A stretch of DNA of 64,000 bases from JAGNRR01 sp965230665 (GTDB lineage Bacteria > Bacteroidota > Bacteroidia > Chitinophagales > Chitinophagaceae): positions 2,108,001-2,172,000 of the forward strand of contig CBDDLM010000004.1 in assembly GCA_965230665.1 (NCBI GenBank), given 5' to 3'. The notes under the pieces are model-generated. The model saw only the letters and a list, made by a program, of their open reading frames with translations, was not told the DNA's origin and ran no database searches. The position numbers and the translations under genes were made by a program. Shown here piece by piece: positions 53,965 to 62,450 of the stretch (position 1 is the first letter of the stretch; every line of letters begins with the position of its first letter).

Positions 53965-54987
53965 CTATTCCCATACTTTGGTACCATCGCTGCAATTAGC
54001 ACAGATGTCAATCTTATCACGACCTTGAATAAGCTTAGCTCGGAATTCCTCATATTCTTTTTCCTTCCATATTTCTTCAAAAGAGCGCTTTTTTAGATCT
54101 CCCAGCCTATGCTGAGCATCCTTGTCAAAACAGCAAGGTGCTACTAGACCATCCCAAGTAATCACACAGGCATGCCAAAGTTTCCAGCAGCTATTCGCTA
54201 ATTTATTCTTGATTTTATATGTACCGTCAGCTTGTTTTTTGTATCGCGAATATTTATCAATTGTCGGGATAAGTGGATTGCCATTTTCATAGTCATAAAT
54301 CTGTGCAGTTTTAAAACGCACATCGTCTACACCAATTTCCTTAGCCAATTTCCTTGCATCGTCAATTTGATGCTCATTCGGTCGTACGACTAAGAACTGA
54401 AAAAAGATATAGGGAGTTTTAGACTTTAGTTCTTTTTTCCATTTTACGATATTACGCGTTCCGTCTAAAACTTTCTCTAGATCGCCGCCGATGCGATATT
54501 GGGTGTATACGTCTTGGGTTGTTCCGTCAAGGGATATTATAAGGCGGTCTAAGCCACTTTCTACTGTACGCTTTGCATTCTCATCACTCATGTAATGCGC
54601 ATTCGTGCTGGTAGCTGTATATATCTTTTTGTCGGATGCATATTTTACCATATCCAAAAAATCTGGATTGAGATAAGGTTCTCCTTGAAAATAAAATATA
54701 AGATAGAGTAATTTGGACTGGAGCTCATCAATTGTTTTTCTGAAAAAATCTTGGTCTAACATCCCCTTGGGTCGGGTGAATGCGCGTAAGCCACTAGGAC
54801 ATTCCGGACATCTCAAGTTGCATGAAGTTGTAGGTTCAAAAGAAATGGAAAAGGGGGAACCCCATTGAATTGTCCTATTTGTCCACTTGGTAAGAAAGTA
54901 GCTACTAAATACTTTAAGTCCATTCCAAACACGTGGGATGTTTAGTTTACTCACAAAGTTGATACTATCGTTAAAGTTTACTTTCAC
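53965..54987 (-). CDS. Radical SAM/SPASM domain protein
   Basis: The 340-residue product has the radical SAM cluster Cys56-x3-Cys60-x2-Cys63 (TSCNLRCPECPSG) and a C-terminal SPASM-type Cys set (CWKLWHACVITWDG, APCCFDKD, ICANC) that would bind one or two further clusters. Family members modify peptides, proteins or small molecules. There is no substrate peptide or transporter next to it, so the substrate is open. It stands alone between a hairpin and the terminator at 55046. The N-terminal 45 residues include WNGLKVFSSYFLTKWTNR, which is common to a Bacteroidota group often annotated near glycan or lipid genes. Confidence 0.88.
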   Translation of the reverse strand: MKVNFNDSINFVSKLNIPRVWNGLKVFSSYFLTKWTNRTIQWGSPFSISFEPTTSCNLRCPECPSGLRAFTRPKGMLDQDFFRKTIDELQSKLLYLIFYFQGEPYLNPDFLDMVKYASDKKIYTATSTNAHYMSDENAKRTVESGLDRLIISLDGTTQDVYTQYRIGGDLEKVLDGTRNIVKWKKELKSKTPYIFFQFLVVRPNEHQIDDARKLAKEIGVDDVRFKTAQIYDYENGNPLIPTIDKYSRYKKQADGTYKIKNKLANSCWKLWHACVITWDGLVAPCCFDKDAQHRLGDLKKRSFEEIWKEKEYEEFRAKLIQGRDKIDICANCSDGTKVWE

Positions 54988-55045
54988 GAGATACGAAGGT
55001 ATGAGTAAGTAGCGAAAAAAACAGTTTAGTGTTCAACACAAAACA

Positions 55046-55074
55046 AAAAGCGAATTGTTTACCAATTCGCTTTT
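55046..55074 (-). terminator. Terminator after the lipoprotein gene
   Basis: AAAAGCGAATTG (55046-55057) pairs with CAATTCGCTTTT (55063-55074). On the minus strand it is followed by TTTTGTTTTG. It closes the transcript from 55904 and separates it from the radical SAM gene. Confidence 0.8.
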
Positions 55075-55097
55075 CAATACTAATATTTATATATCAT

Positions 55098-55904
55098 TTA
55101 CTTGAGCACCATATTATGCTGTTTCCTATCAATTGTAACGATAGCAGTATTATCACAACTACCATTTCCATAATTTATGCTTCGAAATGTTCGACCTTGT
55201 GGTTGCACTTCGAGAATACCTTCCGTAAAGTAACGACAGGTAATGGCAGTTGGTTTCATGATAGGCTCCAACGCATTAAACGCATAATTATTACCATAAA
55301 TGTTGACCCCTCGTCCCGAACCAGTAAGTGAATACATATCGTCTCCGCGTTGTCTTGTTTGTGAACCCGCAGTCCATTCTCTTGTAATCGTAGCATTGTA
55401 AGTCAAAGCACCTAAGGTGTCTAATACATCAATAGATCCGTCAATTGTAACACCATAGTAAAGGTTTCCACTGGTATTAAGTCCCATTCCTGTGATAGTT
55501 TGCGTTCCATTAATCTTATTATCGTTTACATAATAGTCTTCATAAGTAATGGTACGAGTTTCGTTACTATCTTTATAAGTTCCTGTGTAGCTTACTAAAA
55601 TTTTTCCTCTTCGGGTACGACCATCGCTACAAAGACAATTAACCGTGTCAAAGTCAACGATGATTTGTCCTGGCGTCATGGTTACTGTAGCACAATATCC
55701 AGTTAATAAGTCTGAAAAATTACCAGAGGCAGCTTCGTTAGCCATATTGATCGAATTATCATAAACCCATAATGCAAAGGTTGCATCCTCTGCAGCCAGA
55801 ATATCATGGTCACGCTCTTTAATACACGAGGCAAAGATGCTCATGCAAACAACAAAAAATAATGCCGTCGTAGTTGCTACGGAAAAGTTCTTAGTTAGTT
55901 TCAT
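55098..55904 (-). CDS. Lipoprotein of unknown function
   Basis: The 268-residue product has a lipoprotein signal with lipobox IFASC (Cys27). The mature part is beta-rich, with an acidic start (IKERDHDILAAED), a Cys pair in NCLCSDGRTRRGKI and CRYFTEGILEVQP, and a C-terminal NGSCDNTAIVTIDRK. This resembles a family of Bacteroidota lipoproteins that I cannot name. It is a single-gene unit with a terminator at 55046. TATTTTTG at 55963-55956 on the minus strand matches the -7 element TAnnTTTG, about 50 bases upstream of the start. Confidence 0.8.
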   Translation of the reverse strand: MKLTKNFSVATTTALFFVVCMSIFASCIKERDHDILAAEDATFALWVYDNSINMANEAASGNFSDLLTGYCATVTMTPGQIIVDFDTVNCLCSDGRTRRGKILVSYTGTYKDSNETRTITYEDYYVNDNKINGTQTITGMGLNTSGNLYYGVTIDGSIDVLDTLGALTYNATITREWTAGSQTRQRGDDMYSLTGSGRGVNIYGNNYAFNALEPIMKPTAITCRYFTEGILEVQPQGRTFRSINYGNGSCDNTAIVTIDRKQHNMVLK

Positions 55905-56109
55905 TACTTAATAAAAGAAAGCCTAAAGTTAATCTTCATTTGGCATTTTGTACTACAAAAATAGCCAATATTTGGGCGAAACCCTTACAAAACTTATGGT
56001 AGCGTTAAATTATACAGGATACAATCCCTTTTGGCCTCTATTTGGAATTAAAAACGGGAATAATTCTTATTAGGCGGCAATTAGAAGCTAATTTTGCGGC
56101 TCTTATTTT

Positions 56110-57264
56110 ATGAGTAAGCGCATCGCGATATACGGTAGTACTGGGTCAATTGGAACACAGGCTTTAGAAGTAGTTGAAGCACATCCTTCATTATTCTCTG
56201 TTGAGGTGCTTAGTGCCCATAATAATGCAGAGCTTTTGATCGAACAGTGTAAAAGACACAAACCAAATATTGCAATCATAACGAATGAGGAAAAATATCA
56301 GCAGGTGCAAGATGCATTAAGCGATGAAGATATTAAAGTTTACGCAGGTGAATCTTCTCTTATCGAGGTAGCTGCCGGTAATACATATGATGTGTTGGTC
56401 GCAGCTATTGTTGGCTTTGCGGGCTTGTCCTCTACACTCGCCGCGATAGAACAGGGTAAAACAATTGGTCTGGCCAATAAAGAAACTTTAGTTGTGGCAG
56501 GTGATATTGTCATGGCAACTGTAGCTAAGTCTGGAGCAAAATTGATTCCTATTGACAGTGAACACTCTGCTATTTTCCAATGTCTGGTCGGTGAAAATAT
56601 GAATGAGGTTAGTAAAATCATACTAACAGCTTCTGGCGGACCGTTTCTTGGAAAAAAACCAAATTATTTGGTGAACGTCAAAAAAGATCATGCTTTGCAA
56701 CATCCGAACTGGGAAATGGGGGCAAAAATTACAATCGATTCTGCCAGTCTTATGAATAAAGGGCTGGAAATGATTGAGGCTAAGTGGCTTTTCGGTTTAC
56801 GAAATGAACAGATAGAAGTAATCGTTCATCCACAATCTATAATACACTCTTTTGTAGAATTCATAGATGGTTCTCAGAAGGCACAACTGGGCTTACCAGA
56901 TATGAAACTTCCTATTCAGTATGCGATGGCCTACCCTCAGCGGATTCCAAATAATTTTCCTCGTTTGAACTATAAGAGGCATGGAAAGTTAAATTTTGAA
57001 GAGCCCGATATTAAGACGTTTAGAAACTTAGGTATTGCAATGGAAGCCATGAAACAGGGTGGAAACGCACCTTGTATTATGAATGCTGCTAATGAGATTG
57101 TTGTTGAGGCATTTCTGAGAAATAAGATTGGGTTTCTAGAAATGAGCGATCTCATTGAGAATTGCCTAGAGAAAATAGACTTTATAGCAACGCCTAGTTT
57201 GCATGATTATAAAGAAACTGATACGTTGACCAGAAATTATTGTCAGCGACTTATAAAAGACTAA
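56110..57264 (+). CDS. dxr: 1-deoxy-D-xylulose 5-phosphate reductoisomerase
   Basis: Dxr makes MEP, the committed step of the MEP isoprenoid pathway, with NADPH. The 384-residue product has the nucleotide-binding GSTGSIGTQ (residues 8-16), LANKETLV, the metal/substrate site PIDSEHSA and ASGGPF, and the NKGLEMIEA block. TAATTTTG at 56089-56096 is a good -7 element placed 14 bases before the ATG, implying a very short leader. rseP follows after one base, a known conserved pair. Confidence 0.95.
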   Translation: MSKRIAIYGSTGSIGTQALEVVEAHPSLFSVEVLSAHNNAELLIEQCKRHKPNIAIITNEEKYQQVQDALSDEDIKVYAGESSLIEVAAGNTYDVLVAAIVGFAGLSSTLAAIEQGKTIGLANKETLVVAGDIVMATVAKSGAKLIPIDSEHSAIFQCLVGENMNEVSKIILTASGGPFLGKKPNYLVNVKKDHALQHPNWEMGAKITIDSASLMNKGLEMIEAKWLFGLRNEQIEVIVHPQSIIHSFVEFIDGSQKAQLGLPDMKLPIQYAMAYPQRIPNNFPRLNYKRHGKLNFEEPDIKTFRNLGIAMEAMKQGGNAPCIMNAANEIVVEAFLRNKIGFLEMSDLIENCLEKIDFIATPSLHDYKETDTLTRNYCQRLIKD

Positions 57265-57265
57265 A

Positions 57266-58681
57266 ATGGATTTATTAAATACTATATTGGCGATATCGCC
57301 AACTCTGATGAAAGTGATTCAATTCTTTGCCGCACTTTCTATTCTAATTATTATACATGAATTTGGTCACTTTTTATTTGCCAAACTATTCAAAACAAGA
57401 GTAGAGAAGTTTTATCTCTTTTTTGATTTCTTTTTCCCTTTTGCAACCTTTATGAATTTTTCTTTATTCAAAAAGAAATATAAAGGAACCGAATATGGTT
57501 TAGGTTGGTTTCCTTTAGGAGGATATGTGAAGATTGCAGGAATGGTAGATGAAAGCGCTGATAAAGAAGCACTAAAAGGAGAGCCACAACCTTGGGAATA
57601 CCGAAGTAAGAAGTCTTGGCAGAAACTATTAATTATGCTTGGGGGAATCATTATGAACGTGTTATTAGCCATGCTGATCTATGTTATTGTGTTTGCCAAA
57701 TATGGTGAAAGTTATTTACCTCCAGAGAATGTTACCTATGGGATCAAGGTAGACAGTCTTGGAAAAAGTATTGGTTTAATGGATGGGGATAAGATTATGA
57801 AAGTAGGAGGTGAATCCATTCGTGATGAAAACAAGGTAGTCTATCATATGATTTTCAGCAATAAAAATACGCTGACAGTTGATAGAAATGGTTCAGAAAA
57901 AATAATTACTGTACCTGAAGGGACCGTTCGAAAAGCAATGAAAATTATGAAGGCTAAGCGCAAGCCGTTGTTTAGTATTCGAATACCAGCTGTTATTGAT
58001 TCAATTCAACCAAATAGCTTAAACAAGGACAGTCTTAAAGTAGGGGATCGAGTTCTCTCGATTAATGGAGAGCCAGCTACATTTATTCAGGATTTTGTAA
58101 AAAAATTCAAGAGGATTACTAAGGCAGACAGTACGAGCCCCGTCATGATGAAAGTGCTAAGAGGTCAGGATACCGTTTTGGTAGCAGCGCAGCTTAATAA
58201 TGAAAGTAAGACCGGTAAGTTAGGTATTGGATGGCAAAGGGATATGGATGAATTTTTCGATATTACACATATCTCATACTCAGGTCTCAGTGCAATTCCA
58301 CGCGGAATCAAAGAGACTAAAGAAAAACTAAAGGAATATATGCTCCAGCTTCGCTTGATCTTTACTTCACCAGAGGTAAAGCTTAGTGAAAGCCTTGGTG
58401 GTTTTGGTTCTATTGGTGGGATGTTTCCTGGTCAGTTCGACATGTATATGTTTTTGCAGTTAACAGCATTTATCTCAATCATCTTAGCATTTATGAATTT
58501 ATTGCCCATTCCAGGACTTGATGGAGGTTACGTACTATTCCTTTTATTTGAGATGATAACAGGTGTAAAGGTTTCTGATAAGGTGATTGAAAAAGCAAAT
58601 GGCGTTGGGCTGGTATTATTGCTTGCTCTTATGCTATACGCCAATGGCTTAGATGTTTGGAGAGCTATAACGGGTGGGTAA
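57266..58681 (+). CDS. rseP: Site-2 intramembrane protease RseP
   Basis: RseP is an inner membrane zinc protease that cuts transmembrane helices, including anti-sigma factors. The 471-residue product has HEFGH (His31, Glu32, His35) in the first helix, a PDZ region with GDRVLSINGEPA, and the C-terminal LPIPGLDGGY motif (Asp near residue 418). It lies one base after dxr. The anti-sigma-like protein at 45132 has a single helix and could be a substrate in principle; this is inference. RseP also trims signal peptides left by signal peptidases. Confidence 0.94.
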   Translation: MDLLNTILAISPTLMKVIQFFAALSILIIIHEFGHFLFAKLFKTRVEKFYLFFDFFFPFATFMNFSLFKKKYKGTEYGLGWFPLGGYVKIAGMVDESADKEALKGEPQPWEYRSKKSWQKLLIMLGGIIMNVLLAMLIYVIVFAKYGESYLPPENVTYGIKVDSLGKSIGLMDGDKIMKVGGESIRDENKVVYHMIFSNKNTLTVDRNGSEKIITVPEGTVRKAMKIMKAKRKPLFSIRIPAVIDSIQPNSLNKDSLKVGDRVLSINGEPATFIQDFVKKFKRITKADSTSPVMMKVLRGQDTVLVAAQLNNESKTGKLGIGWQRDMDEFFDITHISYSGLSAIPRGIKETKEKLKEYMLQLRLIFTSPEVKLSESLGGFGSIGGMFPGQFDMYMFLQLTAFISIILAFMNLLPIPGLDGGYVLFLLFEMITGVKVSDKVIEKANGVGLVLLLALMLYANGLDVWRAITGG

Positions 58682-58838
58682 GTACATCTGATGGACAAGT
58701 CATAAAAGATAAATTCATTCCTGTAAGTTTTCTCATGCTAATGAGTATTGTATCTTTTCAAATCATCGGAGAAAACTTTTTTCATCCAAAGTATGAAAAG
58801 CAGGCACGCTCAAATACTAGGTATAGGGCTTACCGAAC

Positions 58839-60941
58839 TTAGCTAATCTCTAGCCAATTCGTACTACCTTTATGACCGGATAAATATTTCTTTAAACCTG
58901 CGTTTTCCGGATTGTTCAGTTCACCGTCTTCTTGTAGAATATGCAGTGCCATCTCACGAGCTTTAGACATAAGATGCGCATCTTCAATAATGTTGGCAAT
59001 ACGGTATTGTAATACTCCACTTTGTTTCGTACCATGCATATCACCAGGCCCACGCAGTTCAAGGTCCTTTTGACTAATTTCAAAACCACTACTATGATTC
59101 ACCATGGTCATAATACGTTCTTTGGCATCTTGGCTGAGTTTTTTTCCGCTCATAAGGATGCAATACGAAGCAGCCGCACCTCGGCCAACCCGTCCTCGCA
59201 ATTGGTGTAGTTGCGATAAACCAAAACGCTCTGAGCTTTCAATAATCATGACCGATGCATTCGGAACATCAACACCTACCTCTATTACAGTGGTAGCGAC
59301 CAAAATTTGAGCTTCACCTTTGACAAACCCAGTCATATTGTGTTCACGTTCTTCCATGCTTTGACGTCCATGAACCATAGCTACATTATAGGTATGGCTT
59401 GGGAAATAGGTTGTAATCAAATCATACCCTTGTTCAAGATTTTCATAATCCATCTTTTCGCTTTCTTCAATAAGAGGATATACGATATAGACCTGATGGC
59501 CTTTTTCTATTTCGCTTTTGATAAAATGGATTACCTCAGATCGCTTATTATCCATCCTATGCACTGTACGAATAGGTTTGCGTCCTGGGGGTAATTTTTT
59601 TATAATACTCACTTCTAAATCTCCGTATGTTGTCATGGCCAAGGTCCTAGGGATAGGTGTTGCTGTCATAACCAGTATATGCGGAGGGATGGTATTTTTT
59701 TGCCACATTTTAGCTCGTTGGGCTACACCAAAACGATGTTGTTCGTCAATGATACAGAGCCCTAGATTTTTAAATACTACTCTAGGTTCTAAGATAGCGT
59801 GGGTTCCAATGATAAAATCAAGTTCACCCTTTTTAAGGTAGTCCAGTATTAGTTTTCTATCAGCAGTTTTTGTATTTCCTGTGAGCAAGGCTATCTTAAC
59901 GTGCTGTGCATAGAGCATTTTTTTTATACTTTGGTAATGTTGTTGTGCAAGAATTTCGGTCGGAGCCATTAGGCATGCCTGAAAGTCATTATCCTTAGCA
60001 AGTAGCATGGATAATAGCGCCACAATGGTTTTACCACTCCCTACATCTCCTTGTAACAAACGGTTCATTTGGTAGCCTGTTTTAGTATCTAGTCTTATTT
60101 CTTTAAGGACTTGTTTTTGATCCTCAGTTAAATCGAATGGCAAATCGTTTTTATAGAAATCATTAAAGTATTCACCCACTTGTGCAAAGAGATGCCCTGG
60201 TGTTTTACTTTTATTTAGTTTGAGCTTACAGATGTTCATCTGATCTAGAAAGAGCTCCTCAAATTTGAGTCGCTCTTTTGCTTGATGCAGCATGGATTCA
60301 TTTTCTGGAAAATGAATCTGCTGCAGTGCCGTAAGTCTAGGAGGTAGCGTTAGCTTTTCCAGAAAAGAAAGTGGTAAGTTTTCAGAAATGTCCTGTGCTG
60401 TTATTTGTTGTAATAAAGTAGCTAGGAGTTTAGCAAAAGCTTTACCACTCAGGTTTTTGGACTTAAGTATTTCTGTACTAGAGTAAATTGGAAAGAGTGG
60501 TATTTCTTTGACCTCAGTTGCTTCTCCTAATTTTTCTAATTCTGGATGCGTAATTGAGTAACGTCTATTAAAGTAGGTGGCTTTACCAAAGACTTGGACT
60601 TCTTTGGCATGTACAAGTGTTTTTCTAATCCAACTAATACTTCGAAACCAAACGAGCTCAATTGTACCTGTATCATCTTGCAGGTAGGCAATGAGTCTTT
60701 TTTTTCTCCCGACTCCAATCTCTTCAAAGTCTGTAATTTGTCCTTGAATTAGGACCTGTTCTCCATCGGTGAGCTGACTTATTTTTTTTAAATTGGATTT
60801 GTCCTCATACCTAAATGGAAAGAAAAACAGAAGATCTTCAAAGGTTTCTATGCCAATTTCTTTACGTAACAATTTACCCCTTACAGGACCGACACCTTTT
60901 AGGTACTCTATAGGAGTTTGTAATTTATCCGTCGTTGACAT
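58839..60941 (-). CDS. recG: ATP-dependent DNA helicase RecG
   Basis: RecG remodels stalled forks and Holliday junctions. I use the ATG at 60941 (MSTTDKLQTPIEYLKGVGP); a TTG at 60959 would add six residues. The 700-residue product has an N-terminal wedge/OB domain (about 1-250), helicase motif I GDVGSGKT (near residue 300), DEQHRFG (motif II, DEQH), MTATPIPRT, and motif VI QLRGRVGRG. It converges with rseP; the gap 58682-58838 contains no clear gene and no clear T-rich terminator. Confidence 0.95.
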   Translation of the reverse strand: MSTTDKLQTPIEYLKGVGPVRGKLLRKEIGIETFEDLLFFFPFRYEDKSNLKKISQLTDGEQVLIQGQITDFEEIGVGRKKRLIAYLQDDTGTIELVWFRSISWIRKTLVHAKEVQVFGKATYFNRRYSITHPELEKLGEATEVKEIPLFPIYSSTEILKSKNLSGKAFAKLLATLLQQITAQDISENLPLSFLEKLTLPPRLTALQQIHFPENESMLHQAKERLKFEELFLDQMNICKLKLNKSKTPGHLFAQVGEYFNDFYKNDLPFDLTEDQKQVLKEIRLDTKTGYQMNRLLQGDVGSGKTIVALLSMLLAKDNDFQACLMAPTEILAQQHYQSIKKMLYAQHVKIALLTGNTKTADRKLILDYLKKGELDFIIGTHAILEPRVVFKNLGLCIIDEQHRFGVAQRAKMWQKNTIPPHILVMTATPIPRTLAMTTYGDLEVSIIKKLPPGRKPIRTVHRMDNKRSEVIHFIKSEIEKGHQVYIVYPLIEESEKMDYENLEQGYDLITTYFPSHTYNVAMVHGRQSMEEREHNMTGFVKGEAQILVATTVIEVGVDVPNASVMIIESSERFGLSQLHQLRGRVGRGAAASYCILMSGKKLSQDAKERIMTMVNHSSGFEISQKDLELRGPGDMHGTKQSGVLQYRIANIIEDAHLMSKAREMALHILQEDGELNNPENAGLKKYLSGHKGSTNWLEIS

Positions 60942-60963
60942 AAGTATGGCCAATTTCAAAAGT

Positions 60964-61134
60964 ATGAAAATTGGTAAGGACCTTATGACGAAATATCAAG
61001 ATTGTTGCGAACATAAGAGCTTTATACTTCTTGCTTGTGACGAAAGTGCGAATAATCCAAAAAGAACAACTATACTACCAACGTGTTATTGTTGGGCTGA
61101 ATTAGGGCGACTATTTTTGTATACATTTAAATGA
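60964..61134 (+). CDS. Possible short Cys-rich leader frame upstream of yifB (56 residues)
   Basis: A frame from ATG 60964 to TGA 61134 encodes 56 residues with five Cys (KYQDCCEHK, LLACDESAN, PTCYCWAEL). Nothing in it matches a family I know. It begins just beyond the recG start on the opposite strand. It ends ten bases before an attenuator-like structure (61144-61200), so it could be a leader peptide or a small transcript. It may equally be non-coding. The remaining gap to yifB (61201-61283) shows nothing clear. Confidence 0.25.
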   Translation: MKIGKDLMTKYQDCCEHKSFILLACDESANNPKRTTILPTCYCWAELGRLFLYTFK

Positions 61135-61143
61135 TGATAGTAG

Positions 61144-61200
61144 TAGGGCTTGTGTTTTCCAACATGGGCCCTATTATCAAATAGGGTCTTTCCTTTTTTT
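61144..61200 (+). terminator. Terminator with a competing upstream arm, before yifB
   Basis: CCCTATT (61169-61175) pairs with AATAGGG (61180-61186) around ATCA, extended by G-U-containing pairs at 61166-61168, then TCTTTCCTTTTTTT. This is a plus-strand terminator. TAGGGC at 61144-61149 can instead pair with GCCCTA at 61168-61173, which would break it. The two structures are exclusive, as in an attenuator. Confidence 0.6.
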
Positions 61201-61283
61201 AATAACGTGCTAATATTTTTCGAGGAGTTTATTTAAGTTCGTTGGCTTCATAATTTTAGCACTTTTCATCTTTATTTTACGAA

Positions 61284-62450
61284 ATGCTTTCTAAGTTATT
61301 TGCAAGCGCTGTTTCGGGTGTAGACGCCATTAAGATTACCATAGAAGTTGATGTACTAGATGGAGCACATTTTCATATTGTGGGCTTACCAGATAGTGCA
61401 GTAAAAGAGAGTCAACATAGGATCGAAAGTGCAATAAAAAATGTACGATATAGGTGGCCGCGTACAAAAATCGTTGTAAACCTTTCACCAGCTGATATTC
61501 GCAAAACAGGAACTGCTTTTGACTTGCCCATAGCCATTGGAATTCTGACAGCAACCAATCAAGTACAAAAGGAAAGTTTAGGAGATTTTCAATTTATAGG
61601 AGAGCTTGCTCTGGACGGCAGTATTTTACCAATTAAAGGTTCGCTTCCAGTAGCAATTCAAGCTCGAAAAGATGGTTTTAAAGGACTATTGGTGCCAAAA
61701 CTAAATGCGCGTGAGGCGGGAATGGTAAATGATTTGGATGTTTACGGTGTAGAGCATATTGTAGATGTCATTGAGTTCTTGAATGGTACATCAAACTTAA
61801 AACCTATTGATATCGATACGCGGGATGAATTCTTTCATTCACAATATGATTTTGAACAGGATTTTTCTGATGTTAAAGGACAAGAAAGTATTAAACGAGC
61901 TATGGAAATTGGTGCTGCCGGTGGACATAATCTTATTCTGATAGGTCCTCCAGGAGCTGGTAAGACTATGTTAGCTAAGAGACTACCGAGTATATTACCT
62001 CCTTTAAGCTTACTTGAGGCTTTAGAAACAACTAAGATTCATTCAGTGGCAGGTAGATTACCGGAGAATTCTACTTTGATATCTAGACGACCATTTCGTG
62101 CCCCGCATCATACGATTAGCGATGTGGCGCTTGTAGGTGGAGGAGGTTATCCTCAACCTGGTGAGATTTCGTTGGCACATAATGGTGTTCTATTTTTAGA
62201 TGAGCTACCCGAGTTTAAGAGAACGGTACTGGAAGTTATGCGTCAACCAATGGAAGAAAGGCGGGTGACTATCTCAAGAGCAAAGGTATCTATTGATTTT
62301 CCCTCATCCTTTATGCTCGTTGCCAGTATGAACCCCTGTGGATTCGTTACCCATTTTGTACCCGTTCCGTTGGCGGGGCAATCGCCCCGCCAATTTTATT
62401 TGAATTTGAGATTTACCAATAATGATTTTTTTCGTTACTCGCTCAATTAG
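61284..62450 (+). pseudogene. yifB: YifB/ComM-like AAA+ ATPase cut by a mobile element
   Basis: ComM/YifB is a Mg-chelatase-like AAA+ helicase; ComM drives branch migration in transformation. Intact homologues have about 510 residues. Here residues 1 to about 351 are normal: N-terminal ChlI domain, Walker A GPPGAGKT near residue 226, Walker B LFLDELPEF, and SSFMLVASMNPC. After Met-Asn-Pro-Cys the sequence changes abruptly at 62331-62342 to mobile-element DNA, and the frame stops at 62450 after about 35 foreign residues. The C-terminal lid domain is lost, so the protein is probably non-functional. The rest of the gene should lie past the element, outside the window. The start region follows an attenuator-like terminator. 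Confidence 0.9.

Noticed and set aside
58657..58842. 61-codon frame after rseP
   Set aside because: It starts inside the rseP end, has no visible ribosome site or family features, and runs into the recG stop; I see no support for a gene.
60793..60963. Upstream part of a 113-codon plus-strand frame
   Set aside because: It runs antisense through the recG start. Only the part from the ATG at 60964 lies outside recG and was kept as a low-confidence frame.
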